A stretch of 6,174 nt of DNA from Clostridia bacterium (GCA_017501125.1 JAFVXN010000052.1:1-6174); one strand, 5' to 3'; shown: positions 1 through 6,086, numbered from the stretch's first letter. A program made the numbers and translations. Notes: generated by a model not told the origin, from the sequence alone.

Positions 1-1317
1 CATACCAGAGCGCAAACCACCCTTCATCTGGTAGATGATATCCGCTACGCTGCCACGGTAAGGAACGCGACCTTCAACCCCTTCGGGTACGAATTTTTTC
101 GTGCCTTCTTGGAAATACCTGTCGCTACTGCCAGCCGCCATCGCACCAAGCGAACCCATACCTCTATATACCTTATAACTTCTGCCTTGGTAAAGTTCGA
201 CTTCGCCAGGGCTTTCCAAAGTACCAGCCAAAAGGGAGCCGACCATAACGGCACTACCACCTGCCGCAATCGCCTTGACGATATCGCCGCTGTATTTGAT
301 ACCGCCGTCTGCAATCACGCGTTTGCCGAGTTTGTCAGCCATCTCCGCGCAATCCATAACCGCCGTCAACTGGGGCACGCCGATACCTGCTACGACACGG
401 GTCGTACAGATAGAGCCAGGACCGATACCAACCTTGACGACGTCAGCGCCTGCTTTAACGAGTGCCTCGACTGCACCTGCCGTCGCGACGTTGCCTGCAA
501 TAATGGGCAAATTGGGGAACTTCGCACGGATTTCTTCCACCTTCTTAATAACGCCTGCGGAATGACCGTGTGCCGTATCGATTGCAATGATGTCTACGCG
601 CGCCTCGACGAGGGCGGAGATTCTATCGATTGCGTTTGCCGCCGTGCTAACCGCCGCACCAACGAGCAATCTACCGTTCTCGTCTCTTGCGGAGTTGGGG
701 TATTGAATGGATTTTTCAATGTCTTTGATGGTAATCAAGCCTTTTAAGTAGCCCTTGTCGTCTACGATAGGCAACTTTTCAATGCGGTGCTTACCAAGGA
801 TTACCTTCGCCTCGTCCAAAGAGGTACCTACGGGTGCCGTCACCAAATTCTCCTTCGTCATAACGTTGGAGATCGGTTGATCAAAATTGCTCTCGAAACG
901 CAAATCACGGTTGGTCAAAATGCCAACGAGTTTCCCGTTCTTCGTGATGGGTACACCGCTGATGCGGTATTTTTCCATGAGGGCAACCGCCTCTTTTACC
1001 GAGTTGTCAGGAGCAAGAAAGAAAGGATCGGTGATGACGCCGTGTTCGCTACGCTTTACTTTGTCTACCTGCATAGCCTGCTCTTCGATGGACATATTCT
1101 TGTGGATGATACCAAGACCGCCTTCACGAGCCATCGCAATCGCCATACGGCTCTCCGTGACGGTATCCATCGCCGCGCTAATCAAGGGAAGGTTCAACGA
1201 AATTTTGTCCGTGAGTTTGGTGCGCAAATCAACTTCGTGTGGCAACACGGAAGATGCCTGCGGAATCAACAAAACGTCGTCAAAGGTCAATCCTTCTTTT
1301 ACAATTTTACTGCTCAT
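1..1317 (-). CDS. guaB: Inosine-5'-monophosphate dehydrogenase, C-terminus cut off by window edge
   Basis: IMP dehydrogenase oxidises IMP to XMP with NAD+, the committed step of guanine nucleotide synthesis in the cytoplasm. 439 residues are visible and the frame stays open to base 1; bacterial GuaB is usually about 485-490 residues, so some 50 C-terminal residues lie outside. The N-terminus (TFDDVLLIPQ, residues 11-20) and PLISAAMDTVTE (44-55) are classic. Two CBS domains occupy roughly 92-205. The catalytic loop GPGSICTTR (299-307) carries the nucleophile Cys304. Further landmarks are ADGGI (336-340), MVGSLLAGT (358-366), the YRGMGSLGAM segment (384-393), the Arg400-Tyr401 dyad and the PEGVEGRVPY flap (411-420). 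The ATG at 1317 has an ideal AAGGAG eight bases upstream. It lies 40 nt behind an unknown membrane-protein gene with no terminator between, so co-transcription is likely. The identification is not in doubt. Confidence 0.98.
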   Translation of the reverse strand, partial: MSSKIVKEGLTFDDVLLIPQASSVLPHEVDLRTKLTDKISLNLPLISAAMDTVTESRMAIAMAREGGLGIIHKNMSIEEQAMQVDKVKRSEHGVITDPFFLAPDNSVKEAVALMEKYRISGVPITKNGKLVGILTNRDLRFESNFDQPISNVMTKENLVTAPVGTSLDEAKVILGKHRIEKLPIVDDKGYLKGLITIKDIEKSIQYPNSARDENGRLLVGAAVSTAANAIDRISALVEARVDIIAIDTAHGHSAGVIKKVEEIRAKFPNLPIIAGNVATAGAVEALVKAGADVVKVGIGPGSICTTRVVAGIGVPQLTAVMDCAEMADKLGKRVIADGGIKYSGDIVKAIAAGGSAVMVGSLLAGTLESPGEVELYQGRSYKVYRGMGSLGAMAAGSSDRYFQEGTKKFVPEGVEGRVPYRGSVADIIYQMKGGLRSGM

Positions 1318-1325
1318 TTGTAATA

Positions 1326-1331
1326 CTCCTT
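1326..1331 (-). promoter_or_regulatory. Ribosome binding site of guaB
   Basis: AAGGAG on the minus strand, eight bases before the ATG at 1317. It is a near-perfect Shine-Dalgarno and fixes the guaB start. Confidence 0.85.
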
Positions 1332-1357
1332 ATATGATAACTTTTATTTTTCGATTG

Positions 1358-1954
1358 TTAATTGGTGGTAGCAAGAAGAATCATCTCGTCTAAATACGCT
1401 TGTTCTCCCGAGGAATTCACCGCTACGCTCTTCAGCCTTTCGCCTATCTCTGCCTTCATCTCAGCGTCGGCGCGCATTACGAGCAACGCCACCACTGGAT
1501 TGTATTCGTAGAAGTGCCCGCCAAGATACCCGAACGCCGTATCCAACGCCTCGTCTTGTTTGCCAAGGTCGTATTTTGCAAGGCAAACTTGACCTTGGAT
1601 ATAGGTACGATACTCCTCCACTTTCTCGCCGTCTGCGCTACCTACGCGCGTCGCAGCGTATGAGTCGAATCCGGAATGGTCCAAAAGCGTCTGTCCGTAC
1701 CACTCCGTCTTGTCGTCGTAATTGGCACTGATGGACACCTCGGTGACGAACGCCGCGTAATACGCTTCGTGACTGCGATTATAAGAAACGTCCGCAAAAA
1801 AGATGCTTAAATCCGTCATCCCCATATCGTAGGTGACGCCCATCATCGTCTGAGGGAATACGAGGCACAATACGGCAATCAACACGACGTACAAAACGCC
1901 TATCGCCGCCAGCGTGCTCAATGCGGATTTTAAAATGACTTTATCCATTCGCAT
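1358..1954 (-). CDS. Uncharacterised single-pass membrane protein
   Basis: I do not recognise the family. From the preferred start the protein has 198 residues: a short positively charged N-terminus (MRMDKVILK), one strongly hydrophobic helix at about residues 11-33, then a soluble region of about 165 residues, probably outside the membrane. That part is rich in Tyr, Ala and Asp/Glu, looks mostly helical, and could be TPR-like (YIQGQVCLAKYDLGKQDEALD at about 118-138 resembles one such repeat), but this is a weak impression. The longest frame begins at an ATG at 1972, but the likely transcription start is near 1983, leaving only about 11 nt and no ribosome site. The ATG at 1954 has GGGGGA ten bases upstream, and a third ATG follows at 1948. 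guaB follows 40 nt downstream on the same strand, so the two are probably one transcript. The link may be only positional. Confidence 0.8.
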   Translation of the reverse strand: MRMDKVILKSALSTLAAIGVLYVVLIAVLCLVFPQTMMGVTYDMGMTDLSIFFADVSYNRSHEAYYAAFVTEVSISANYDDKTEWYGQTLLDHSGFDSYAATRVGSADGEKVEEYRTYIQGQVCLAKYDLGKQDEALDTAFGYLGGHFYEYNPVVALLVMRADAEMKAEIGERLKSVAVNSSGEQAYLDEMILLATTN

Positions 1955-1989
1955 TAAAAACTCGTCCCCCATTTTGAAATATTTCTAAT

Positions 1990-2018
1990 ATTTTACCACA
2001 TCTTTTTTCAAATTGCAA
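1990..2018 (-). promoter_or_regulatory. Sigma-A-type promoter for the membrane protein gene and guaB
   Basis: On the minus strand, TTGCAA (2018-2013) and TAAAAT (1995-1990) are separated by exactly 17 bp. Each hexamer differs from the TTGACA/TATAAT consensus in at most two positions. Transcription should start near 1983, which favours translation from the ATG at 1954. A 10-bp palindrome, GAAATATTTC (1976-1985), covers the predicted start point and may be chance. Confidence 0.7.
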
Positions 2019-2063
2019 CTGTATGAACATTCTTTTTTTGGTATGCGTCGCTCTTTTTTTTAA

Positions 2064-2069
2064 TATAAT
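2064..2069 (+). promoter_or_regulatory. Perfect -10 box (TATAAT) of the lipoprotein gene
   Basis: TATAAT at 2064-2069 lies in T-rich DNA in the divergent intergenic region. No good -35 exists at 16-18 bp spacing; the best match, TTGGTA (2038-2043), has a 20-bp spacer. There is no TG extension. A start point six to seven bases downstream would coincide with the ATG at 2076. Confidence 0.5.
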
Positions 2070-2075
2070 GGTTGT

Positions 2076-2735
2076 ATGAAACGCTTTTTTTTATTTTTCA
2101 GCCTATTAGGCTGTCTTTTATTTCCTTTGACCTCTTTCACCGGTTGCCGCAAAAACGTCGACTACCTTTCCTATCTGTCCGAAAATAGGAGCAACGTCTT
2201 CGTCGCAAGCGGCGATAATTACAGCCTAAAAATCTATGCCGTCGACAAGGAATATCCCTATTGCGCTGACGGATTCGTCGGGGAGGTCACCTCAAGAATC
2301 GAAGTGTACTTTACCGTGAAAAACGGGGGACTTCCTTGCAATATTACTATCAAAAACGAAGACATCGACGGCGAGATGTCTTACGATAGCGTGGATGGCA
2401 GTTATTATTTTTCCTCTCCCGCCGATTTTAGTACTTATTCCTCCGTCAATCTTGCCATCGTGCACGGCAGCGACACCTTCGACATCAGCGCGCCGTCCGT
2501 CAAGACGGCGGAGACTCTCTCCCCTACGCAAATCATCTCAAAATTGTGCGACGCCTCGCCCGACACCTTTACCGCGTTGAGCGCAGACGGGGATTTTGCA
2601 GGGGAAATCTATCTACGCCTCATCTACGAGAGTGCGCCTTATTATTACGTCGGCGTCGTCGGCAGAGATAAAAAAACGACGGCGTTCCTTCTCGACGCCG
2701 TCTCAGGTGAGGTGCTTGCCACCAAACAAAATTAA
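2076..2735 (+). CDS. Predicted lipoprotein of unknown function, PepSY-like C-terminal tail
   Basis: The 219-residue protein starts with a Lys-Arg pair and a very hydrophobic stretch (residues 4-18), followed by SFTGC with Cys24. This looks like a lipoprotein signal peptide, although Phe at -3 is atypical for a lipobox, so simple secretion is an alternative. Residues 25-140 contain alternating polar/hydrophobic segments suggesting beta strands, with repeated Tyr and Asp. The last stretch, from about TLSPTQII (147-154) to YYYVGVVGRDKK and FLLDAVSGEVL (204-214), recalls the end of PepSY-type domains, which typically finish with a 'D...G.V' strand; this is a faint resemblance. No ribosome binding site precedes the ATG and a TATAAT lies just upstream, so translation may be leaderless. 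It is transcribed alone, divergent from the membrane-protein/guaB unit and convergent with the dehydrogenase gene. No function can be assigned. Confidence 0.85.
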   Translation: MKRFFLFFSLLGCLLFPLTSFTGCRKNVDYLSYLSENRSNVFVASGDNYSLKIYAVDKEYPYCADGFVGEVTSRIEVYFTVKNGGLPCNITIKNEDIDGEMSYDSVDGSYYFSSPADFSTYSSVNLAIVHGSDTFDISAPSVKTAETLSPTQIISKLCDASPDTFTALSADGDFAGEIYLRLIYESAPYYYVGVVGRDKKTTAFLLDAVSGEVLATKQN

Positions 2736-2742
2736 ATTATCT

Positions 2743-2756
2743 CGCCTTAAAAGGCG
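2743..2756. terminator. Small hairpin between convergent genes, possible weak bidirectional terminator
   Basis: CGCCTT and AAGGCG form a six-base stem with a two-base centre (or five bases with a TAAA loop). It overlaps the stop codon of the minus-strand dehydrogenase and begins eight bases after the lipoprotein stop. On the minus strand it is followed by an interrupted T-rich run; on the plus strand the T-tract is poor. A weak candidate only. Confidence 0.35.
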
Positions 2757-3535
2757 TCTTTGGATATCTTCGACCAACGGTTGGCGATAAAACGCATACG
2801 CCACGAGGCGGGTATCCACGCCGTGAAAAAGCGCATACACTTGTTGGCGAATCCTACGATGACCTTCGCACGGTTTTTCGCAACCGCCTTCAAGCATACG
2901 TTCGCTACGTACTGTGGCGATTTTGCGGCAATCTTGCCCCATACGCCTTGCCCTTTGATTTGCTCCTTGATATCCTCGCGGGTGGGCATCGCGCCAGGGA
3001 GGGCGACCGTCACCTTGACCCCTTCCCTTTTCACTTCTTCACGGAGAGCGACGCTAAAGGACGTGAGCGCACCCTTCGTCGCGCTGTATATCGCAAAATA
3101 CGGCATAGGATATATCCCTGAAACGCTGGATACGTTGAGTATCTCCAGCCCTTCCTCTCTTTGCGTGAGGGCAAAATGGGAGAGATCTATCGCGGCCTCT
3201 AAATTGACGCGACACTGAAAGCGGATTTTGTCGGGCGTGTACGTCTGCAACGCTTTTTGCACGTCGGCACCCGCCACGTTAATCAGCCTTTTCAAAAGCA
3301 GGTTTTTTTGGACGATTTCTGCCTTTAGAGCGTCCCTGTCCCCCTCTTTTGACAAATCTGCGGCAACGACGTGCGTCTTCAAATCGGGATATTTTTGCGC
3401 GACCTCCGCCTGCAAGAGGCGGAGTTTTTCTTCGCTCCTACCCGATAAAATCATATCCTCGCCCATGGCTGCAACCGCCTCGACAAACGCCCTGCCGAGT
3501 CCGCCCGTCGCACCCGTTATTAAAGTATATCCCAT
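2747..3535 (-). CDS. Short-chain dehydrogenase/reductase (classical SDR)
   Basis: A 262-residue NAD(P)-dependent oxidoreductase of the classical SDR superfamily. The Rossmann cofactor motif TGATGGLG is at residues 7-14 and Arg33 in SGRSEEKL suggests NADP(H) preference, by analogy with related SDRs. The structural NAG motif appears as NVAG (86-89). The catalytic tetrad is complete: Asn111, Ser137, Tyr150 and Lys154 (YSATK). The C-terminal 35 residues are unusually rich in Trp, Phe and Arg (FFTAWIPASWRMRF) and may hold a substrate or touch the membrane. The fold resembles the DltE/YqjQ-type SDRs of Bacillota; the substrate is unknown. The longest frame starts at a TTG at 3547 whose bases belong to the ribosome site, so the ATG at 3535 with GGAGG five bases upstream is chosen. 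It is the last gene of a three-gene operon, two bases after its neighbour's stop. Confidence 0.93.
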   Translation of the reverse strand: MGYTLITGATGGLGRAFVEAVAAMGEDMILSGRSEEKLRLLQAEVAQKYPDLKTHVVAADLSKEGDRDALKAEIVQKNLLLKRLINVAGADVQKALQTYTPDKIRFQCRVNLEAAIDLSHFALTQREEGLEILNVSSVSGIYPMPYFAIYSATKGALTSFSVALREEVKREGVKVTVALPGAMPTREDIKEQIKGQGVWGKIAAKSPQYVANVCLKAVAKNRAKVIVGFANKCMRFFTAWIPASWRMRFIANRWSKISKDAF

Positions 3536-3537
3536 AC

Positions 3538-4377
3538 TTACCTCCAAAGGGAATCCAAGTCGAATCCGTAGACCTGCACGACCTCTACTTTGTCCGTCAA
3601 AAAGTCTCGTGGCATAATCACGCCGCTATCCCTTTCCAAATCTATCCCACAGTGCATATACGCCGACCAAACGAGGTGTGCGCACTGCGTCGACGTGGGC
3701 GTCTCCACGAATTTCGAGCCTATCAATCCAGCCGAAAGGGAATAGGGAAGTCCCGTCAACTTCTGTTTTGCGTACTCTACCGCCTCCGCCTTCACGCCGT
3801 CCTCCACCTTTGGACGAAGGAGGATAAAATTGGCGTAATTAGAGAATATGGAGGCACTGCGCGTTTTGCTAGTCGTCGTAAAATCAACCGATTCCAAAAC
3901 CAGTCCACTGTCTGCGTCCACTACCAACGCGGAATGTCCGTATCTTAAAAAGGAAAATCTCGTCGACGCCGTAATCAAAATATCGCCGTCTCTCAACGGC
4001 GCAAGCGGCATCATTCTGTCCGTCCTTTCCATATAGGTAAAGGGAGCAAACTCCTCTGCGTGCACGTTTGCCGCCGCAAAAAAGACGTCCTGCGCGCGCA
4101 AAATCGTCTGCGTATCACCCGTCGCCAAGCAATCGTCAATCCCCGACCTCGCTATACCCGTCTGCCGATACAAAGTATCGTAATCCTCTGCCGTCAGCAA
4201 AGATTTTGACAAAATCGGTGCGATATCCATCTTCTCGTAAGACGGGCGCCAATGCGTCCAAAGATTCGCCGCGCAGGCGACGCCTATTTGCAATGTGCCT
4301 AACAACATCACGACGAACGAAAAAAGAGCGAGAATAATCACGCCGATACGCTTGATAATTGTTTCGCCCTTTTCCAT
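3538..4377 (-). CDS. Membrane-anchored YiiX-like permuted papain-fold (NlpC/P60 superfamily) hydrolase
   Basis: A 279-residue protein with a hydrophobic helix at about residues 9-33, either an uncleaved anchor or a signal peptide (ACAAN follows). The domain from about 128 to the end matches the YiiX/YaeF-type circularly permuted NlpC/P60 layout: GDILIT (131-136), RYGHSALVVD with the presumed catalytic His148, a conserved-type acidic position near Glu162, then PYSLSAG and QCAHLVWSAY with the presumed nucleophile Cys232. In the permuted group His precedes Cys, as seen here. A closing MPRDF (255-259) segment is also typical. Such enzymes hydrolyse or transfer amide or ester bonds; the substrate here is unknown. 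Residues 40-125 are a linker of unrecognised helices. The ATG at 4377 is preferred over the GTG at 4383, because GAGGTGA lies directly before it. It is the middle gene of the operon, nine bases after the YggS-like gene. Confidence 0.82.
   Translation of the reverse strand: MEKGETIIKRIGVIILALFSFVVMLLGTLQIGVACAANLWTHWRPSYEKMDIAPILSKSLLTAEDYDTLYRQTGIARSGIDDCLATGDTQTILRAQDVFFAAANVHAEEFAPFTYMERTDRMMPLAPLRDGDILITASTRFSFLRYGHSALVVDADSGLVLESVDFTTTSKTRSASIFSNYANFILLRPKVEDGVKAEAVEYAKQKLTGLPYSLSAGLIGSKFVETPTSTQCAHLVWSAYMHCGIDLERDSGVIMPRDFLTDKVEVVQVYGFDLDSLWR
3541..3545 (-). promoter_or_regulatory. Ribosome binding site of the dehydrogenase, inside the previous gene
   Basis: GGAGG sits within the last two sense codons (TGG AGG, Trp-Arg) before the TAA of the upstream hydrolase gene and five bases before the ATG at 3535. 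Ribosomes finishing the upstream gene would sit on this site, which suggests translational coupling. Confidence 0.8.
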
Positions 4378-4379
4378 AT

Positions 4380-4386
4380 TCACCTC
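4380..4386 (-). promoter_or_regulatory. Ribosome binding site of the YiiX-like gene
   Basis: GAGGTGA begins immediately after the TAA stop of the preceding gene and ends two bases before the ATG at 4377. It matches seven consecutive bases of the usual anti-Shine-Dalgarno complement. It includes the GTG at 4381-4383, which is therefore unlikely to be the start. Confidence 0.75.
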
Positions 4387-5052
4387 TTAACCATACACTC
4401 TCTTGCCGAATATCGTCGAGCCGACGCGAACCATATTGCTACCGCAACGCACGCACAACGCGTAATCGCCACTCATGCCCATCGACAAATACTCCACGCC
4501 GTCTACGCTCGCCTTTACTTTTTCGTACAGGGCGCGCATTTTTTTTGCCAAGTCTTCCAGCATAGCCGTGTCGTCCGAATCGGGCAACATTGCCATCAGC
4601 CCTTTTACTTTCAGCCCCGCCGTCTTAGAGAGGCGAATCGCCGTCTCGTAGGCCTCGTCGTAAGAGTAGCCGCCTTTACTTTCCTCGTCGCCGATATTTA
4701 CCTGCACCAAAATATGGGACGTGACCCCTTTCGCCACGGACTGACGAGCAATCTCCTCCGCCAACGAATCTCTACCGCAGGAGTGGTATAAATCAATTTT
4801 GCCGATTAAATATTTGACCTTGTTGGTCTGCAGATGACCGATGAAATGCTGGGGACAGGGTCGAAGAGACGCCGTTTTTTCACGGAATTCCTGCACCTTG
4901 TTCTCCGCGACGGCGTCCACCCCTGCCTCTATGGCAAGATTGATATCTTCCGCCGTCTGCATCTTCGTCGCCGCAACCAACCACACCTTCTCGCCTTGCG
5001 GATTACCACAAGACAACTCAGCCTTTAATTTTTGCACGTTTTCTTTTATCAC
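4387..5052 (-). CDS. YggS/YlmE (PLPBP) family pyridoxal-phosphate-binding protein
   Basis: YggS-family proteins bind pyridoxal 5'-phosphate in a single alanine-racemase-like TIM barrel, have no clear catalytic activity, and influence vitamin B6 and amino-acid homeostasis. The preferred product has 221 residues, normal for the family. Landmarks are VAATK with the Schiff-base Lys30, AENKVQE (49-55), HFIGHLQTNK (69-78), VQVNIGDEESKGG (116-128), LSMGMSGDY (189-197) and RVGSTIFG (209-216), the last two binding phosphate. The segment ALCVRCGSN (198-206) has two cysteines where relatives usually have an Ala-Ile/Gly-Ala-Thr type sequence. The longest frame begins at a TTG at 5106, but that TTG is the start of the promoter's -35 box. 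The GTG at 5052 has GAGG eight bases upstream and lies downstream of the predicted transcription start. It is the first gene of a three-gene operon and divergent from a LysR gene. The commonly associated ylm/sep division genes are not in the window. Confidence 0.95.
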   Translation of the reverse strand: MIKENVQKLKAELSCGNPQGEKVWLVAATKMQTAEDINLAIEAGVDAVAENKVQEFREKTASLRPCPQHFIGHLQTNKVKYLIGKIDLYHSCGRDSLAEEIARQSVAKGVTSHILVQVNIGDEESKGGYSYDEAYETAIRLSKTAGLKVKGLMAMLPDSDDTAMLEDLAKKMRALYEKVKASVDGVEYLSMGMSGDYALCVRCGSNMVRVGSTIFGKRVYG

Positions 5053-5060
5053 GATAACTA

Positions 5061-5064
5061 CCTC
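5061..5064 (-). promoter_or_regulatory. Ribosome binding site of the YggS-family gene
   Basis: GAGG (extended as AAAGAGGT) lies eight bases before GTG 5052. Together with the promoter position it decides the GTG start. Confidence 0.7.
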
Positions 5065-5076
5065 TTTATCCCTTTT

Positions 5077-5106
5077 ATTATATCCTATTTCCTTTATATT
5101 TGTCAA
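5077..5106 (-). promoter_or_regulatory. Consensus promoter of the YggS/YiiX-like/SDR operon
   Basis: On the minus strand, perfect TTGACA (5106-5101) and perfect TATAAT (5082-5077) are separated by 18 bp. Transcription should start near 5070, giving a leader of about 18 nt before GTG 5052. No terminator-like hairpin occurs before 2756, so the three genes probably form one mRNA. Confidence 0.85.
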
Positions 5107-5112
5107 CTGTGA

Positions 5113-5127
5113 ACGGAATATTTTCGT
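5113..5127. promoter_or_regulatory. Imperfect dyad between divergent promoters, possible operator
   Basis: ACGnAAnnnTTnCGT is symmetric about base 5120, almost exactly midway between the two -35 boxes (5101-5106 and 5136-5141). A LysR-type regulator encoded next door could bind here. It does not fit the T-N11-A pattern well and a chance match cannot be excluded. Confidence 0.35.
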
Positions 5128-5135
5128 CCTATCGC

Positions 5136-5164
5136 TTGCATTTGCGTTTTTGGTGTGCTATAAT
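5136..5164 (+). promoter_or_regulatory. Promoter of the LysR-family gene
   Basis: TTGCAT (5136-5141), a 17-bp spacer, and perfect TATAAT (5159-5164) preceded by TG at 5156-5157 (extended -10). Transcription should begin near 5171, about 30 nt before the GTG start. CTATCG (5129-5134) and CGATAG (5174-5179) form a six-base inverted pair flanking this promoter; its significance is uncertain. Confidence 0.8.
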
Positions 5165-5187
5165 TGAAAAAACCGATAGTTTTAATA

Positions 5188-5193
5188 GGGAGA
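5188..5193 (+). promoter_or_regulatory. Ribosome binding site of the LysR-family gene
   Basis: GGGAGA lies seven bases before GTG 5201 but only one base before TTG 5195, so it selects the GTG as start codon. Confidence 0.75.
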
Positions 5194-5200
5194 ATTGATT

Positions 5201-6052
5201 GTGAACACCGAGGAATTAAAGACGTTTATCTTTCTGTCTAAGGTTAAAAATTTTACGCTCGCCGCCGAGCAACTTTTCATCACGCAATCCACCGTCACCA
5301 ACCGCATCAGCGAACTGGAAAAAGAGGTGGGCAAAAAACTTTTTTTGCGCGGCTCGAAAACGGTCACTTTGACGGAGGAAGGAGAGATATTTTTGCGCTA
5401 CGCCGAGCGTATCTTGGAATTGCAGGAATCCTCTATTGTGGAGATGAACGCCACCAGCGCACATAGAAGAAAATTCGCCATCGGCGCCATCAACGCCACC
5501 TACGAGGTATACGTAAAGCCCTTGGTCGACGCCTGTATGAAAGACAACGAAGAAACGTCCGTCAAGGTGCTACTCGGACACTCGATGGACCTCATCCAAA
5601 ACCTGCAAGACAACGTGTTGGATATGGTCTTCTCCGCAATTCCTCTAAAGCGCTCTGGATATCGTTGCGACGTCTACGACGTCGACCGTGTTGCGCTCGT
5701 GTGCAAAAAGGGCTTGAACACTTTCCCCGACGGCGTCACGAAATCCGACCTCTCCACCCTGCCCTATATGATGTGCGACTTGACCCTGAGCGAAGCAGGC
5801 GTCTTTATCCGATCCCTCTTCCCCAAGACGCATATCTTCCGTCTGGAGGTAGACAACTCTTCCAAACTTATCCCCTACCTCGAACAGGGTATAGGATACT
5901 CCTTTTTACCTTATAAACTCATCAAAGATAAATTGGAAAAAGGCACCCTCGAAGAGGTCAAACTCAAAGATTTCTCCGCGCCGCAAATCTCTACCTATCT
6001 CATCTATAAAAACGGCTACGACGTGTCGCAGTTCCTCGAAAACAAAATCTAA
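5201..6052 (+). CDS. LysR-family transcriptional regulator
   Basis: A 283-residue DNA-binding regulator, slightly short of the usual 290-305 for the family. The N-terminal winged helix-turn-helix spans about 1-60, with the recognition region NFTLAAEQLFITQSTVTNRI (17-36) and the wing RGSKTVTLTEEG (50-61). A linker helix (about 62-88) leads to the two-lobed effector domain, about 92-283, which contains the family-typical EQGIGYSFLP (228-237). The effector cannot be deduced. The start is GTG 5201, set by GGGAGA seven bases upstream; the longer TTG start at 5195 is too close to it. The gene is transcribed divergently from the YggS-like operon across a 148-nt region with facing promoters. LysR proteins often regulate both themselves and the divergent unit, so control of that operon is a reasonable inference, not shown. 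The gene ends three bases before a strong terminator. Confidence 0.95.
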   Translation: MNTEELKTFIFLSKVKNFTLAAEQLFITQSTVTNRISELEKEVGKKLFLRGSKTVTLTEEGEIFLRYAERILELQESSIVEMNATSAHRRKFAIGAINATYEVYVKPLVDACMKDNEETSVKVLLGHSMDLIQNLQDNVLDMVFSAIPLKRSGYRCDVYDVDRVALVCKKGLNTFPDGVTKSDLSTLPYMMCDLTLSEAGVFIRSLFPKTHIFRLEVDNSSKLIPYLEQGIGYSFLPYKLIKDKLEKGTLEEVKLKDFSAPQISTYLIYKNGYDVSQFLENKI

Positions 6053-6054
6053 GC

Positions 6055-6086
6055 AAAAAGGCAATCCGCTCTGGATTGCCTTTTTT
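6055..6086 (+). terminator. Intrinsic terminator of the LysR gene
   Basis: AAAAAGGCAATCC (6055-6067) pairs with GGATTGCCTTTTT (6073-6085) around a GCTCT loop; the right arm ends in a run of six T. The GC core is eight base pairs. It begins three bases after the LysR stop and, with its A-tract on the left, could also act on the minus strand. Confidence 0.92.

Noticed and set aside
109..1323. Long plus-strand open frames (212, 178 and 168 codons) opposite guaB
   Set aside because: They lie antisense to a fully conserved guaB sequence, resemble no protein family, and lack ribosome sites; they are reflections of guaB codon use.
1334..1361. Possible guaB-proximal promoter TTAACA-16-TATCAT on the minus strand
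   Set aside because: The hexamers are reasonable, but transcription would begin near 1327, inside the guaB ribosome binding site, destroying it. Probably a chance match in A-rich DNA.
2760..3218. 152-codon plus-strand open frame opposite the SDR gene
   Set aside because: A shadow of the SDR reading frame; the minus-strand frame carries the complete SDR active site.
3349..3948. 199-codon plus-strand open frame across the SDR/hydrolase junction
   Set aside because: It is antisense to two well-supported genes, basic and low in family-like features, with no ribosome site.
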